Shown here one piece after another: positions 12,635 to 22,261 of a stretch of 64,000 bases of DNA. Each line of letters starts with the position of its first letter. Within the stretch, counting starts at the first letter, position 1. The stretch is taken from positions 3,844,001-3,908,000 of the forward strand of contig NC_045132.1 in assembly GCF_007655135.1 (NCBI RefSeq), given 5' to 3'. A model generated the notes under the pieces. That model did not search any database, had not been told where the DNA came from, and saw nothing but the letters and a program-made list of their open reading frames with translations. The DNA comes from Punica granatum. Lineage: Eukaryota > Streptophyta > Magnoliopsida > Myrtales > Lythraceae. The translations under genes were made by a program, and so were the position numbers.

Positions 12635-13105
12635 TAATTAGAATATTAATTATCTAGATTTCATCACAATTTCAATTCATTAATTAATATGATTTTTTCG
12701 TGGTTTTGATTTTAATATATATTACTAATAAAAATTGAAGCCGCCAGCCCTATATATATATATATATATATATATGTTAGATTGAGAACTTAATTTGATT
12801 GAAAATGTCAATTCCAGCAAAGCTCTACGTTAGCTTGCTTGCAGTAAAGAAGGAAATTTTGGGTTATAATTAATTTAACAAATATTGGAGGTTAAATTAA
12901 TTAATACTACCCCTGTCATAATATTATTATCATTTACCACTATAGAAAGTGACGATTCTGATGCTCTTCCTATAAATAAAGCATCGATTGAAGAAAGTTT
13001 GAACTTATATTTGGCTGTTTCATCAAATCTTAAAAAGGATTATTATTGAAGATTTTGCACCCGTTGTTATTATATATAAAAAAAATTGTGGTGATTTTAT
13101 TTTGA
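12635..13105. other. AT-rich spacer with TA microsatellite
   Basis: A TA run lies at about 12750-12775. No coding feature seen. The right part may be the body of the Helitron whose 3' end follows. Confidence 0.5.
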
Positions 13106-13136
13106 CCCGTGGCATCGCACGGGTAGAACGCACTAG
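13106..13136 (+). mobile_element. Helitron-like 3' terminus
   Basis: A hairpin CCCGT-ggcatcgc-ACGGG (13106-13123) is followed nine bases later by CTAG (13133-13136) and then T. A GC hairpin about 10 bases before a terminal CTRR, inserted before T, is the Helitron 3' signature. I could not place the matching 5' TC end. Confidence 0.6.
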
Positions 13137-14030
13137 TTATTTATTATTCCAAAAGCAATTTGTGTAACGCAATGAGATCAATCATTTTAATTTACTCTCG
13201 TCGTGAATTCTGGTATTAAATATGCTACTGAAGATTACAATTAGTCGCTCTGAATCGACCTTTTTTTATGGAAACCAATAATTGCGAGACCGTCTATATC
13301 ACTCAACACATTCGAAAGTAACAGCAATGTCGCAAATTGCTAAACACGGACGAATTTACTAATTGCGCGTAGTAAATATGCCTACTGGAAAGCTGCCGAT
13401 CGATCCCAAGGCTTTGCACAACTTCGCCAACAAAGTGAAAGTATACATCCAATGGATGACGCCTGACTCTCTCATTTTCTTCCGGTAACTTCTCCTAAGC
13501 CAGGGGTATCCATGGGATGTAACTAGCACTATCTAACTCACTGAAAAGCAGGGGAATAGCCATCGGCAAACCTTTAGAAGTTAGAAAGAGATGGGAGAAG
13601 GGAAAATGGAGAGAGAACAATACTGGAAGAAGCGAATGAGTAGGCCCACATGAATTGTTAGGCCCATTAAGGCTCTTGCGCTTTAAATTATCTGCACGAG
13701 TAAAATAATATAATATATTACATACTACATAATTGTGTGTCTGCTTGCTTCGCGCGTGGGAAACAGGAAGAAGGAGTAGAAAGAAAGTGGCAGCATCGCC
13801 GCCTCCCTCCTCCCGTTTCCTCTCCATCCTTAGCCAAAGGTAATCGGATGCGTCCCTCCTCAGCTCACAAGTGGTTGTGATTATCCGGTTCCCCCCTTTT
13901 CTCTGTTCTTGCTCTTCCACTGCACGTGAACTATTTTTAGTCCGACCAGAGTATATTAGGTTTTTTGATGATGGTGACGATCCATGAATCGTTCTCGATA
14001 TATGGATGAACGGGTTACCCTGTCTGTCTG

Positions 14031-14032
<2 letters not shown>

Positions 14033-14076
<44 letters not shown>
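14033..14076. repeat. (CT)n microsatellite
   Basis: An uninterrupted CT run of about 44 bp inside the predicted 5' UTR intron. It is complementary to the GA run at 14319-14363. Confidence 0.95.
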
Positions 14077-14079
<3 letters not shown>

Positions 14080-14315
14080 GTCGAATGGGCCGTTGCAAGT
14101 AAACAACACGAATGATGGAATCGACGATGCGACTGAATCAGTCAAAAAATTTGTTTGAGCATTCAAAAATATGCCTCTGTTGGATTCTTCAAAGCATAGT
14201 AATAGCATAAGAAAAGAAGGGGTTGTTGTGGGTTAGGGGGGGGTGGTGGTTGGTTGCCGCAGGCGGGAGGGTTTAGAACTTTAGATTATTACTTGTGGGG
14301 AGGGGGAGGGGGGGG

Positions 14316-14318
<3 letters not shown>

Positions 14319-14363
<45 letters not shown>
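14319..14363. repeat. (GA)n microsatellite after a G-rich run
   Basis: A GA run of about 45 bp, preceded by a G-rich stretch (about 14297-14318). It could pair with the CT run about 240 bp upstream. Confidence 0.95.
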
Positions 14364-14365
<2 letters not shown>

Positions 14366-14477
14366 TGAACTTTATAACCATTCTCACCCGGTTGATTTGA
14401 TACATCGAGGGTGCTGCTAACTACTGACGACTAATTTTTTCTTCCTCATTGCATGCAGTTTCAACTCCTCCTGCGAC

Positions 14478-16277
14478 ATGTTTGATGCCCACGAGAACCA
14501 TTGGAACAATTGGAACATTGAGATATGGAAGATTAAGAAGCTGATCAAGGACCTTGACGCTGCCCAAGGGAACGGGACCAGCATAATCTCGCTTATTATT
14601 CCTCCCGGGGACCAGATCTCCCGTGTCACGAAGATGCTCCAAGATGAGTACGAGACAGCCACGAAGAGCCAGAGTCCAGCGAATCTTCTCGGAGCCATAA
14701 CTTCCACCCAGCAGAGGCTCGAGCTTTACGGCGAGGTTCCCCCCAATGGCCTCGTCCTCTATGCTGGAACGGTTCTAACCGAGGATGGGATAGAGAAGAA
14801 CGTGAACATTGATTTTGAGCCCTTTAAGCCCATCAATGCATCGCTGTATCTGCGTGATAGCAAGTTCCACACCAAGGCCCTGTTTGAATTGCTGTCGTCT
14901 GACCATAAGTTTGGGTTCATTATAATGGATGGGAACGGTACTACTCTCTTCGGGACTCTGAGTGGCAACTCCCCGAAAGTGCTTCACAAGTTCAGCGTGG
15001 AAGACCCCTCAAGGAAGCGCGACCGAGAAGGGCAGTCCGCCCTCCCATTTGCGGGTCTGGGATTGGAAAAATGCAACAATTATTTCCGTAAAACGGCTGA
15101 GCTGGCAACGCAGTTTTTCATCGACCCCTCAACCGGCTAGCCTGAGGTGACAGGCCTGTTCCTTGCGAGGGCCGCTGGCTTCAAGGTTGGGCTGAGTGAC
15201 ATACGCATGTTTGACCCTCGCCTAGGAGCAAAGATCCTTGATATTTATCATACCAGATTTGGAGAGGAGTACGCGTTCGATGTGGCCATTCGCCTTTCTT
15301 TAGAGACCATTAACATTGTGAACACCATCCCCGAGAGAAAGTTATTGGGGAAGTACTCTGAGGAGATACGTCAAGATCCGCGAAGATGTATTTCCGAGGT
15401 GGACAAAACACTCGAAGCTCTTGAGATGGGTGCCATCGAGATACTCATTGTCTTGGATTTCCTTGCCATCGACCGCTACACCTTGAAGAACACCTCAACA
15501 GGTGAGGTTCTTGTCAAATACCTGAACCGGTACGAGGAGCGCGACAAGGACAACCTTTGTGATTCAGCCACCTTAGGGGAGCTGGTGGTTCAGGAGAATA
15601 TGTCCTTGGTGGATTGGCTTGCAAATGAGCATGAGAGGTTTGGGCGTGTACTCAGGTTTGTGACCGACATAATTGGTCCAGGATTTCTGTTTGGGAAGCA
15701 GTTCGGCGGTATTGGGGGTATCCTCCGCTACCAACCCGAGGATGGCAAAGAGAAGAAGGTGACCATTGATTTTGAGCCCTTTGACCCCATGAATGCATTG
15801 CTGTATCCGGTGCACAGCACGTTCAACACTGAGGCCATGAAAGAATTGCTGCAGTCGGACCATAAGATCGGGTTTATTGTAATGGAGGTGGATGGTGCTC
15901 TCTTCGGGACTCGATGCGGGAACACCCGAGAAGTGCTTTACAAGTTCACTGAGGAGGAAATTAAGTACCGCAGGAAGGGGCACGAGAGAGGAGAGCCGCT
16001 GTCACCCCATCAATATGCCTGGCTGCAGCTGAGGAAACGTGACCGGGCTATTGGAAAAACAATTGACTTGGCCCCCCAATTATTCAGCGACCCTGCAACG
16101 GGCTAGCCTAATGTGTCAGGCCTGATCTTGGCAGGGGCTGGTGGCTTCAAGATTTTTTTGTCTCTGTTTTTCGGCGACTTGGACTCGCGCTTGCGTTCAA
16201 AGATTCTTAATGTTGTTGATGTCCCTGATGGAGGGGAAAGGGGGTTCAATCAGGCCATTGAGCTTTCTGCCTGCTGA
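14478..16277 (+). pseudogene. Chimeric tandem eRF1 (peptide chain release factor 1) pseudogene
   Basis: eRF1 recognises stop codons and triggers peptide release. One frame runs through 600 codons with only two internal stops, TAG at 15138-15140 and TAG at 16104-16106, and ends at TGA 16275-16277. Unit 1 has the start ('[13 protein letters not shown]'), N domain ('[15 protein letters not shown]'), then after the first TAG the middle and C domains to 'GGIGGILRYQ'. There it joins a second, partial copy that restarts in the N domain ('EDGKEKKVTIDFEPF'), passes the second TAG and stops in the middle domain. The catalytic GGQ is EGQ in unit 1 and lost in unit 2. The NIKS decoding motif and the Cys of the YxCxxxF motif are lost in unit 1. 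Normal eRF1 is about 435 residues. Both TAGs sit at the same homologous position, just before 'PxVxGL'. No release activity is expected. An N-terminal fragment could still be translated. Confidence 0.85.
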
Positions 16278-16338
16278 TGATAGTGCCGATGGGGTTTCCT
16301 GCCAACTGGAGCTAACATATGGTCTTTTGTTTATTCTG

Positions 16339-16770
16339 TAATATTTGCATATGCATTTTAGTTCGCGTGCTAAGGTACATTAAATTAATTTCTCATTTAT
16401 GGTAAGCAACAGATATAATCTTTTACTTGTTTGTGAGAATTTTAAAAATAAATTAGTTCGAAAAGCGATGCCAATCTCAGAAGTACATTCGTCCTCCATC
16501 TAGTGGTTGTTGGATGTGATTGGTGGACATCTTCGGCAATGGCGGAGGCCATCCATGGTCCATCATACGACACTTCTCATCTTCTTAATCCAAATCACAA
16601 GAAACAGTTTTATAAACGAGAGTGATAATTAAAGCTTGCTGAAGTTCTTGATTTTCTTCCGATTGATACATGTCGTTATTGATTTTCCCCCGCAAAACAA
16701 AATCAATTGTCATTTTGGAGCATTTAACTGTAAAAAATTAATTATTAACATATATATTATATGTATATAT
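16339..16770. repeat. Direct repeat D2, left part
   Basis: This matches 11986-12430 of D1. It ends in a TA-rich stretch where the viral element begins. The final 25 bp (16746-16770) recur exactly at 25116-25140. Confidence 0.8.
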
Positions 16771-17924
16771 AATATATAATATATATCGGTTATGGATGAA
16801 AATGTTGGTGATGGGGGTGAGGACTCAGTTTCATCTGTATTTTGGACAGAGTATACTGGTCTAGGGATATCGGTGGTGACACTACTTATTCCTCTAAAGT
16901 TGGGGGCCCTAGGAGGTGTTTCAGTAGCTGTTTGGAAAGTGTTAGCCGATGGGGCAATACTGAATGATCTCCTTCTTGGCTCAAGGCTTCTAAAGGAAGA
17001 ACTTATCGAGGGATTTGAGGTGGACTGTATGTCAACTGATCTCCTATGGTGAAAGCTTATGGAAACTCTCCCATCTTGGAACTGACTCACTCGACTAGGT
17101 TCCTCATTATGGATTTTTTCAGGGGCAACTGCGTCTTCTAAGACCCATTCTTCGGGAAGAGTGACCTCATTCCACCTAATTGGTCTGGGGACTACAGTGT
17201 TTGACCTGGCAATATCGGTTTGGAAGAGGAGTGTTTCTCCTCTGGGACTATGGTTGAAGGCTTTGGTTGCAAACGTTGAGACCATCATTTTGTAATGGAC
17301 TCGGTACACAAGGGCTAAAGGGATGGAGCCTGAAGCTATCTTGTAGTTGTGCGTTTTGATCTGTAAGGTTAAGCCTTGGGTTATGTTTTGGTCTTTGAGG
17401 GACATGGTGAAGTTAGGGAAGCAGTTGAAGTGGACTGGTCCGTCACACAGACTGGTCTCTACTGTCCCTAGGATGGATTCATGGTATTTCAAAAGCCTAG
17501 CGTCTCTAAGTACTAGAAGTACTGAGGTGTCTATGCCTTCTCTGGTCAGGGGTTTCATGCCCACTTGGACAAGCCCTATGTGGATGAAGTTATATTTTCC
17601 TTCATGTTTTTTCAAAGACTCTTGGTTCAAGAGTTTTATGGTTTGAGAGGAGATTTTTAGGGGAATGTCCCGCTCCTCTGTAGTTATGATGTAATCAGTT
17701 TTTGAGAAAATATTTTGGAATTTTGAGTTTTTATAAATCTGTTTTGAAGCGATTCTTGGGATTTCCCAATCATCAATAGATTTATCAAAACATTCCATGT
17801 TGACTTCTTCTCTGTTGAGAACGGAGTCATTATCGAAAGAGTTTTCATAAGGACATGTACTCGAAGAGCTAGTTTTAAACCAATCCATATTTAAAAACAA
17901 TAAACCTTCCAGTCTCTCAAACAT
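16771..17924 (-). pseudogene. Caulimovirid movement protein ORF, truncated at its 3' end
   Basis: The open frame runs on past the virus into host TA repeat (to 16710), so its true end is lost. The first 11 residues (MFERLEGLLFL) are encoded within the repeated leader. The middle has the 30K-type movement protein core: 'VLLVLRDARL', then 'TSLCDGPVHFNCFPNF', 'GLTLQIKTHNY' and 'IPLALVYRVHY'. These proteins open plasmodesmata for cell-to-cell spread. The later part is rich in Ser, Pro and Arg, as is common between movement and coat domains. In single-ORF relatives the coat protein would follow in the same frame. Here the frame is cut by the insertion edge. No stop is seen inside the viral part. 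Confidence 0.85.
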
Positions 17925-18527
17925 TTATCAAGACTTTCCATACTTTTGCATATCAGTTCCTCACCCTTAAAGAATTCCAAACTTAATCCTAGACGAAATC
18001 TCTAAAAGCTCTATAGAATCATACAGCCTAGTGGTTCTAAGATGTTACTCAGTATCTAATTCTCCTACCCATCTTCTCTCAGAAGATCAAGATCTAAGAC
18101 ATATCTGGACGGACGGTAGAAGCTTCACACAATGTGTTACCCTGCAGAATACCCTTACATACCTTACCCAACTGCTCTACCTGGATTTAACAAGAATAAC
18201 AGGCAGACAAACTCAGCAAGACTCTCTATAGGTCTATTTCCTATCCCAACTGCTGTACCTGGACGAACGATAATGCGCAAGGATAACTCTACTCCAGCCG
18301 ATAACCTCCATCTACTTAGACGGTGTTCATAACACTACCGGGCCATTGTCCAATTTTCTCCCTGAAAACTGCCCTAACCTTCGGGACTTACAAAACGGGA
18401 ACACCTTAGGACTCCCCCCGGGTTCCTATGAACGGTGAATGTGTAGGGTTCATTAGAGCGACTAGATGGACATTAGAGCCTTGCAACAATACTTCTTATG
18501 CCAGCATCAGTTCATTGTGACGTTGGA
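17891..18527 (-). repeat. Viral leader (common region), copy A
   Basis: This 637 bp block is about 98% identical to 24396-25032, with around 11 substitutions and no indels by hand count. It includes the start codon and first 11 codons of the movement-protein ORF. On the upstream side it runs without a break to the tRNA-Met primer site, so it is the viral RNA leader. The other copy lacks the primer-proximal 200 bp. Confidence 0.85.
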
Positions 18528-18740
18528 TCTAGACTTCTAAAGAGACCTTACGCTATGGCTGCCTAGTTACTATGTTTACCAGCTTCAATACATTGTCTGG
18601 GATATGCAAGAATACACTATTGGATAAACAATATATGAACCTCTACCAGCCATGAAGGCGGTCCTATATGATATGAACTACGAGATCTACTGGATCTAGG
18701 AATCATAAATACTAAGACACATCCTATTCTCCACTTTACA

Positions 18741-18754
18741 TGGCTCTGATACCA
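18741..18754 (-). other. tRNA-Met primer binding site of the pararetrovirus
   Basis: The minus strand reads TGGTATCAGAGCCA, complementary to the 3' end of plant initiator tRNA-Met. In Caulimoviridae this site starts minus-strand DNA synthesis and marks genome position 1. Confidence 0.9.
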
Positions 18755-19452
18755 CTTATACCCAAGACCTCTATCGTAGGAGATAACCATGGAATACTGA
18801 AAGGATACAGATCTGATATGCATAGACGATCAAGATAAATATAAGATCAACATGGAAGGTTTATTCAGAAAATTAGCCCATGATGGGCTGAAGGGAGTAC
18901 ATGAGAATTATGAGAGGAAAACAAAAACAAAACATGAAATAAAAAAGGGAAGAGTCTTGAAGGAACTCAACTCATGCTTACACTGGAACTTACACACAGA
19001 AAGGGGGTTGGAGAATCCGGGTTATGAGAGCCGGATGTTTACATATGAGAAGAAGATGAGAGAAGAGAGAATTGTCTTATGGGTGGAAGTGTTCTGCCCT
19101 CGATGCTAGAGGAGAGACACCTCTTATAGGCGATGGAGGAGACGCCTTTATCGAAGAACTGTAGCAGCTTTATACTGTGCACTCACATGCGGGGTACTGT
19201 GGAGCTCAGTGGAAGAACTGTAGCTACAGGACCTTTTTTGTCGCAAATAGTGACAGGGGGCCGCTTTATGTCGGGCACTCTCGCCGAAAGGTTTTTTGTC
19301 CGTTATGAGACCACTGTCAGTAGTGGAGGGACGCTTCCGGTGATTGCGCTGATTATGTGGGGCGTAGCTTTTCCAGCCGAAAGGTTTTTTGTCCGGTAAT
19401 GTCCAAGTGGATGGATCGTGGGCGGACGCTCTCGGTTGTTGACGCTAAGCAA
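18755..19452 (-). promoter_or_regulatory. Viral intergenic region, probable promoter and RNA 3' end
   Basis: No credible ORF. A 20 bp sequence GCCGAAAGGTTTTTTGTCCG is present twice, at 19283-19302 and 19376-19395. On the minus strand a TATA-like 'TTATATTTATC' lies near 18836-18846 and an AATAAA near 18859-18864, just upstream of the primer site. In this family the full-length RNA promoter and polyadenylation signal lie here. The exact transcription start cannot be set. Confidence 0.45.
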
Positions 19453-20169
19453 TTAATATTGCCTGTGAGCAATTTGGGAATCCAACAGATACTCCTCTTC
19501 AAACTTGTCAAGCCAGTGATCATGACGGGTGCTAAATCCTGGTTGAACTGGATTGTCGATGAGAGAGATATGTAGGAAAACCCTCTGGTGAAGACCTGAG
19601 AACTTGAGAATGTGCTCTGGGTATTTGCGCCAGTGCCATTCATTTACCTGAACCCAAGCTCGCCATTTGCTAATCTGAGTAATGATAGGTCCCTCTGCTG
19701 ACCAAAACTTTGCCTCTGGGGTGAGAACACTTCTTGAACTTACCGGAGAGATAAAGATGTAGTGGATAGCAGGTTGAACCTTTATGGGGGAAATCCACTC
19801 AGGGGGAGAGGATTCAATGCTGACGAAGAGGCTGGACGATCGGTGCAAGGACTTTTTGATGAGGTCCCAAGCATTATTCCCAAAAAGGGACTGATACTCT
19901 GGCCGATGTTCATCCTCAATTCGCAAAATTATGGATTTCAGGACTCCATATTTCGTGAGATCGCAGAAATCAAAATGGTGATTATAAAATTTAACTTTTA
20001 AAGGGAAAACATAAAAACTTATCCTGGGAATCGAAAATTCCAGGATATGTCTGCAACCATTCATGAGTAGGATATCAGCTCTTTCAAAGGCATCATCTTC
20101 ATCATGTTGATTGCAGGGTTGTGGAAATTCATTTTGAAAAACATTTTTTTTTCCCAATTCCAAAACCAT
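19453..20169 (-). pseudogene. Viral ORF of unknown function, probably the C-terminal part of the coiled-coil protein
   Basis: This 238-residue frame overlaps the end of the coiled-coil ORF by about 110 bases in another frame. The overlap contains an A-run (T-run on the plus strand, about 20143-20153), a likely site of an old frameshift. The two were then probably one protein of about 550 residues. I see no catalytic motif; aromatic and Trp residues are frequent near the end ('WRAWVQVNEWHWRKY'). It stands where reverse transcriptase would be expected but has none of its motifs. Confidence 0.45.
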
Positions 20170-21077
20170 CCGTCAATTCCTTTTTGAGTGCAGGCACAGA
20201 ACTGAAGGAGTCTATTGAAAAAGGAAATTATGGTGGTAGTAAAATCCTGGAGGCTTATCTCGGAAATCCTCGAGACGATGTCTTCAGGAAGTTTTGACAA
20301 GAACAGGATTTCTCCTGCTTGTGGGAAAATGCCACTGAGTGTTACCTCAATGGGTTTTTTGGAAAATAATTTTCCAGTATCAGATCCTGTGTGTACCTGA
20401 GACCGGATTATGGAAGGAGTTGATGAGGACTCCTGAGAATGGATTATCGATGGAGTTGATGGGGACTCCAATTCCTGCCTTAATTTTTTATTTTCAATTA
20501 TTAGATCGTCTTTTTCTCTGAGACAGGACTCATTAAGCTCTATGACTTCTATTCTTTCCTCACAAAGGCTTTGTATTTCTTTTTTAAAGCCTTCATTTTC
20601 TTTTTCAAGAACATCTCTCCTTTTTTCATTCTTTTTAAATTTTTTCTTCAGAGCATGATTTTCTCTCTGCATTTCTGCAAAGTGCTCTGTGAAATTATCG
20701 AACTCGGCTAAGCTGTTTTGGAGGAAAGCATGAGTCTGAGCTTTTTGGAGGGATAGCTCTTCTTGCAGCGAATCGATTTTTTGACAAAGTTCCTGCTGCA
20801 GGGAAGCTTTGCTGTTGCTCTGTTCCTCCATGTGAAGGACTAGGGCATTTATGGATTCCTCATCTTTTTGAGGATTCTTTATGGAAGACCATAAATTATC
20901 CAGGATGAGTTGTTGCCTGTTATCAGGCCGCCAAGCCGTGAGGCTGGACTTTATGCAGAACCGCTTCTTTGGAGGAAGAGGCGAGCTCTGATGTTTATGA
21001 TTTTTGCCCCTAGAAAAGGAGCTGTCCTTCTCCTGGTTGAACCAGGGGAGTTCCATGTTCCTACATGATTCAGACAT
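20061..21077 (-). CDS. Viral coiled-coil protein ORF, function unknown
   Basis: A 338-residue open frame. Residues about 70-210 are a long heptad-like, Glu/Lys/Leu-rich coiled coil ('LQQELCQKIDSLQEELSLQ'), preceded by a basic N-terminus and followed by a Ser/Thr/Pro-rich linker with a duplicated 'STPSII' phrase. Coiled-coil proteins in caulimovirids include virion-associated proteins and the transactivator, but I see no feature that decides. It lies downstream of the protease, where relatives have reverse transcriptase. It probably continues into the next frame through a frameshift. Confidence 0.5.
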   Translation of the reverse strand: MSESCRNMELPWFNQEKDSSFSRGKNHKHQSSPLPPKKRFCIKSSLTAWRPDNRQQLILDNLWSSIKNPQKDEESINALVLHMEEQSNSKASLQQELCQKIDSLQEELSLQKAQTHAFLQNSLAEFDNFTEHFAEMQRENHALKKKFKKNEKRRDVLEKENEGFKKEIQSLCEERIEVIELNESCLREKDDLIIENKKLRQELESPSTPSIIHSQESSSTPSIIRSQVHTGSDTGKLFSKKPIEVTLSGIFPQAGEILFLSKLPEDIVSRISEISLQDFTTTIISFFNRLLQFCACTQKGIDGWFWNWEKKMFFKMNFHNPAINMMKMMPLKELISYS

Positions 21078-21086
21078 AAGAAATGG

Positions 21087-21437
21087 TTATGGCAAATTTA
21101 TGTTTAAATGTATCCTTCCAGGTGCCTGAAAGACCAAATGGCCAATAACTAGCTCATAGTCTTCTCGGGTTTTTAAAGTGCTGTTTATGTGCTGAAAACA
21201 AGGTTTTGTATCACAAGGTGGAAAACACTTGCAATGCTTGTCGAAAAAGGCACATAAGACAGATGATACAGGATGTTCGATGAGAGCACAGATATTATGG
21301 ATATATCCTGTATAGATACGATCCAAAGACTCTGTTTCACCGTCCTGTATATCATTTTGAATTTTTTCAAGACTGTCGTATTGCAACAGTTTAAACAGCC
21401 AATTGTGTAACCACTCTTGAGCAGATTCCACGGCCAT
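21087..21437 (-). CDS. Small viral ORF (116 residues), unknown
   Basis: This frame starts about 20 bases after the protease ORF ends and stops 10 bases before the coiled-coil ORF. That tight packing is typical of polycistronic caulimovirid RNA. It has a Cys-rich middle ('CKCFPPCDTKPC') and no other motif. Nothing in it resembles RT or RNase H. Confidence 0.45.
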   Translation of the reverse strand: MAVESAQEWLHNWLFKLLQYDSLEKIQNDIQDGETESLDRIYTGYIHNICALIEHPVSSVLCAFFDKHCKCFPPCDTKPCFQHINSTLKTREDYELVIGHLVFQAPGRIHLNINLP

Positions 21438-21455
21438 TTCCTACATAGGATGAAT

Positions 21456-22222
21456 CAGTCCATCTTGTAAACACATTTATCAGAGATGAAATGAAATTTT
21501 ATTTTGTTTCCAAGCTTATGCGTTTCTATGCCAGATGCTGTGACAAGGAACGGTTTTAAAAGCTGAATGAATGGGGTGCCTAGTATAACCTTATGATTAA
21601 GGTTTCTTACTAGCAAGAATGATGTTTTGTACTAGATTCTATTTTGTTCAACTTCTACTTCACTCAACTTATACTGAATGTCGAGTTTAGTACCACTAAC
21701 AGAAGAAAGTGATTCAGTTGTTTTTTCATAGAATCTGGCGGGAATGAATTTTTCATCAATGCAATTTTCATCTGCACCTGTGTCAAACAAAGCAGTTGCA
21801 TTGAGTTTTATGTCATGGTTTATGACCAGAGAGATTTTGATCAACCATCGATTAGGAGATGGTTCCCCTATCATGGTTAAGTTTCCATGTTGGTCATTTT
21901 TGGTCTGTTCCAGGGCCAGAGCTTTCTCTGGGTTTTTGTCCTGGGTCATGAAATCATGGTCCGAGCTAGCTGAGGGTTTTGTTGCCTCAGTGAATAGCTC
22001 TTTTAAATCAGCAATTATCGAGGAATGCTGTTGTTGCTCGAACCTGAGACACTCAACTTCATTCCTTAGGTTTTCAAATTCCTTTTTGGCATCAAACGAG
22101 GTTTTGTGAGCTCGTCTTTTATCATGCCTCTGAAGGATTTCAGAGAGGTTGTAATTAGGGGTTTTGGTCTCGTTTTCGAGATTGCCCTGTTTCAACTTCT
22201 CAAGATATTGTTTTCTTAACAA
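21456..22222 (-). pseudogene. Pararetroviral aspartic protease region
   Basis: The frame carries the retroviral-type aspartic protease core 'ATALFDTGADENCI', and about 40 residues upstream 'NRWLIKISLVINHDIKLNA'. Downstream of a TAG codon (21632-21634) the same frame goes on with 'VILGTPFI' and 'HKLGNKIKF', the usual second half of the protease, and ends at 21456. The TAG is therefore an internal nonsense mutation. The upstream part is a coil-like linker to the coat protein. Proteases of this family cut the polyprotein. The reverse transcriptase that normally follows in frame is absent. Confidence 0.8.
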
Positions 22223-22261
22223 TGGATTCTGGATTTGGTCAGCTATTTCTAGCAGAAATTC

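Larger units (their letters stand above)
13840..14458 (+). other. Probable 5' UTR intron of the eRF1-like gene
   Basis: The donor 'ccaaag|gtaatc' (13839/13840) and acceptor 'ttcctcattgcatgcag' (ending 14458) are good plant splice sites, with a pyrimidine tract and a 'gctaac' branch-like motif near 14416. Plant eRF1 genes usually have intron-free coding regions and an intron in the 5' UTR, so the arrangement fits. It suggests a DNA-level gene duplicate and not a processed retrocopy. The intron contains two complementary microsatellites listed separately. Confidence 0.5.

Noticed and set aside
13495..14208. Minus-strand open frame of 237 residues with an Arg-Glu repeat
   Set aside because: The repeat is the CT microsatellite read backwards, and the frame crosses the eRF1 5' UTR and intron; no homology pattern.
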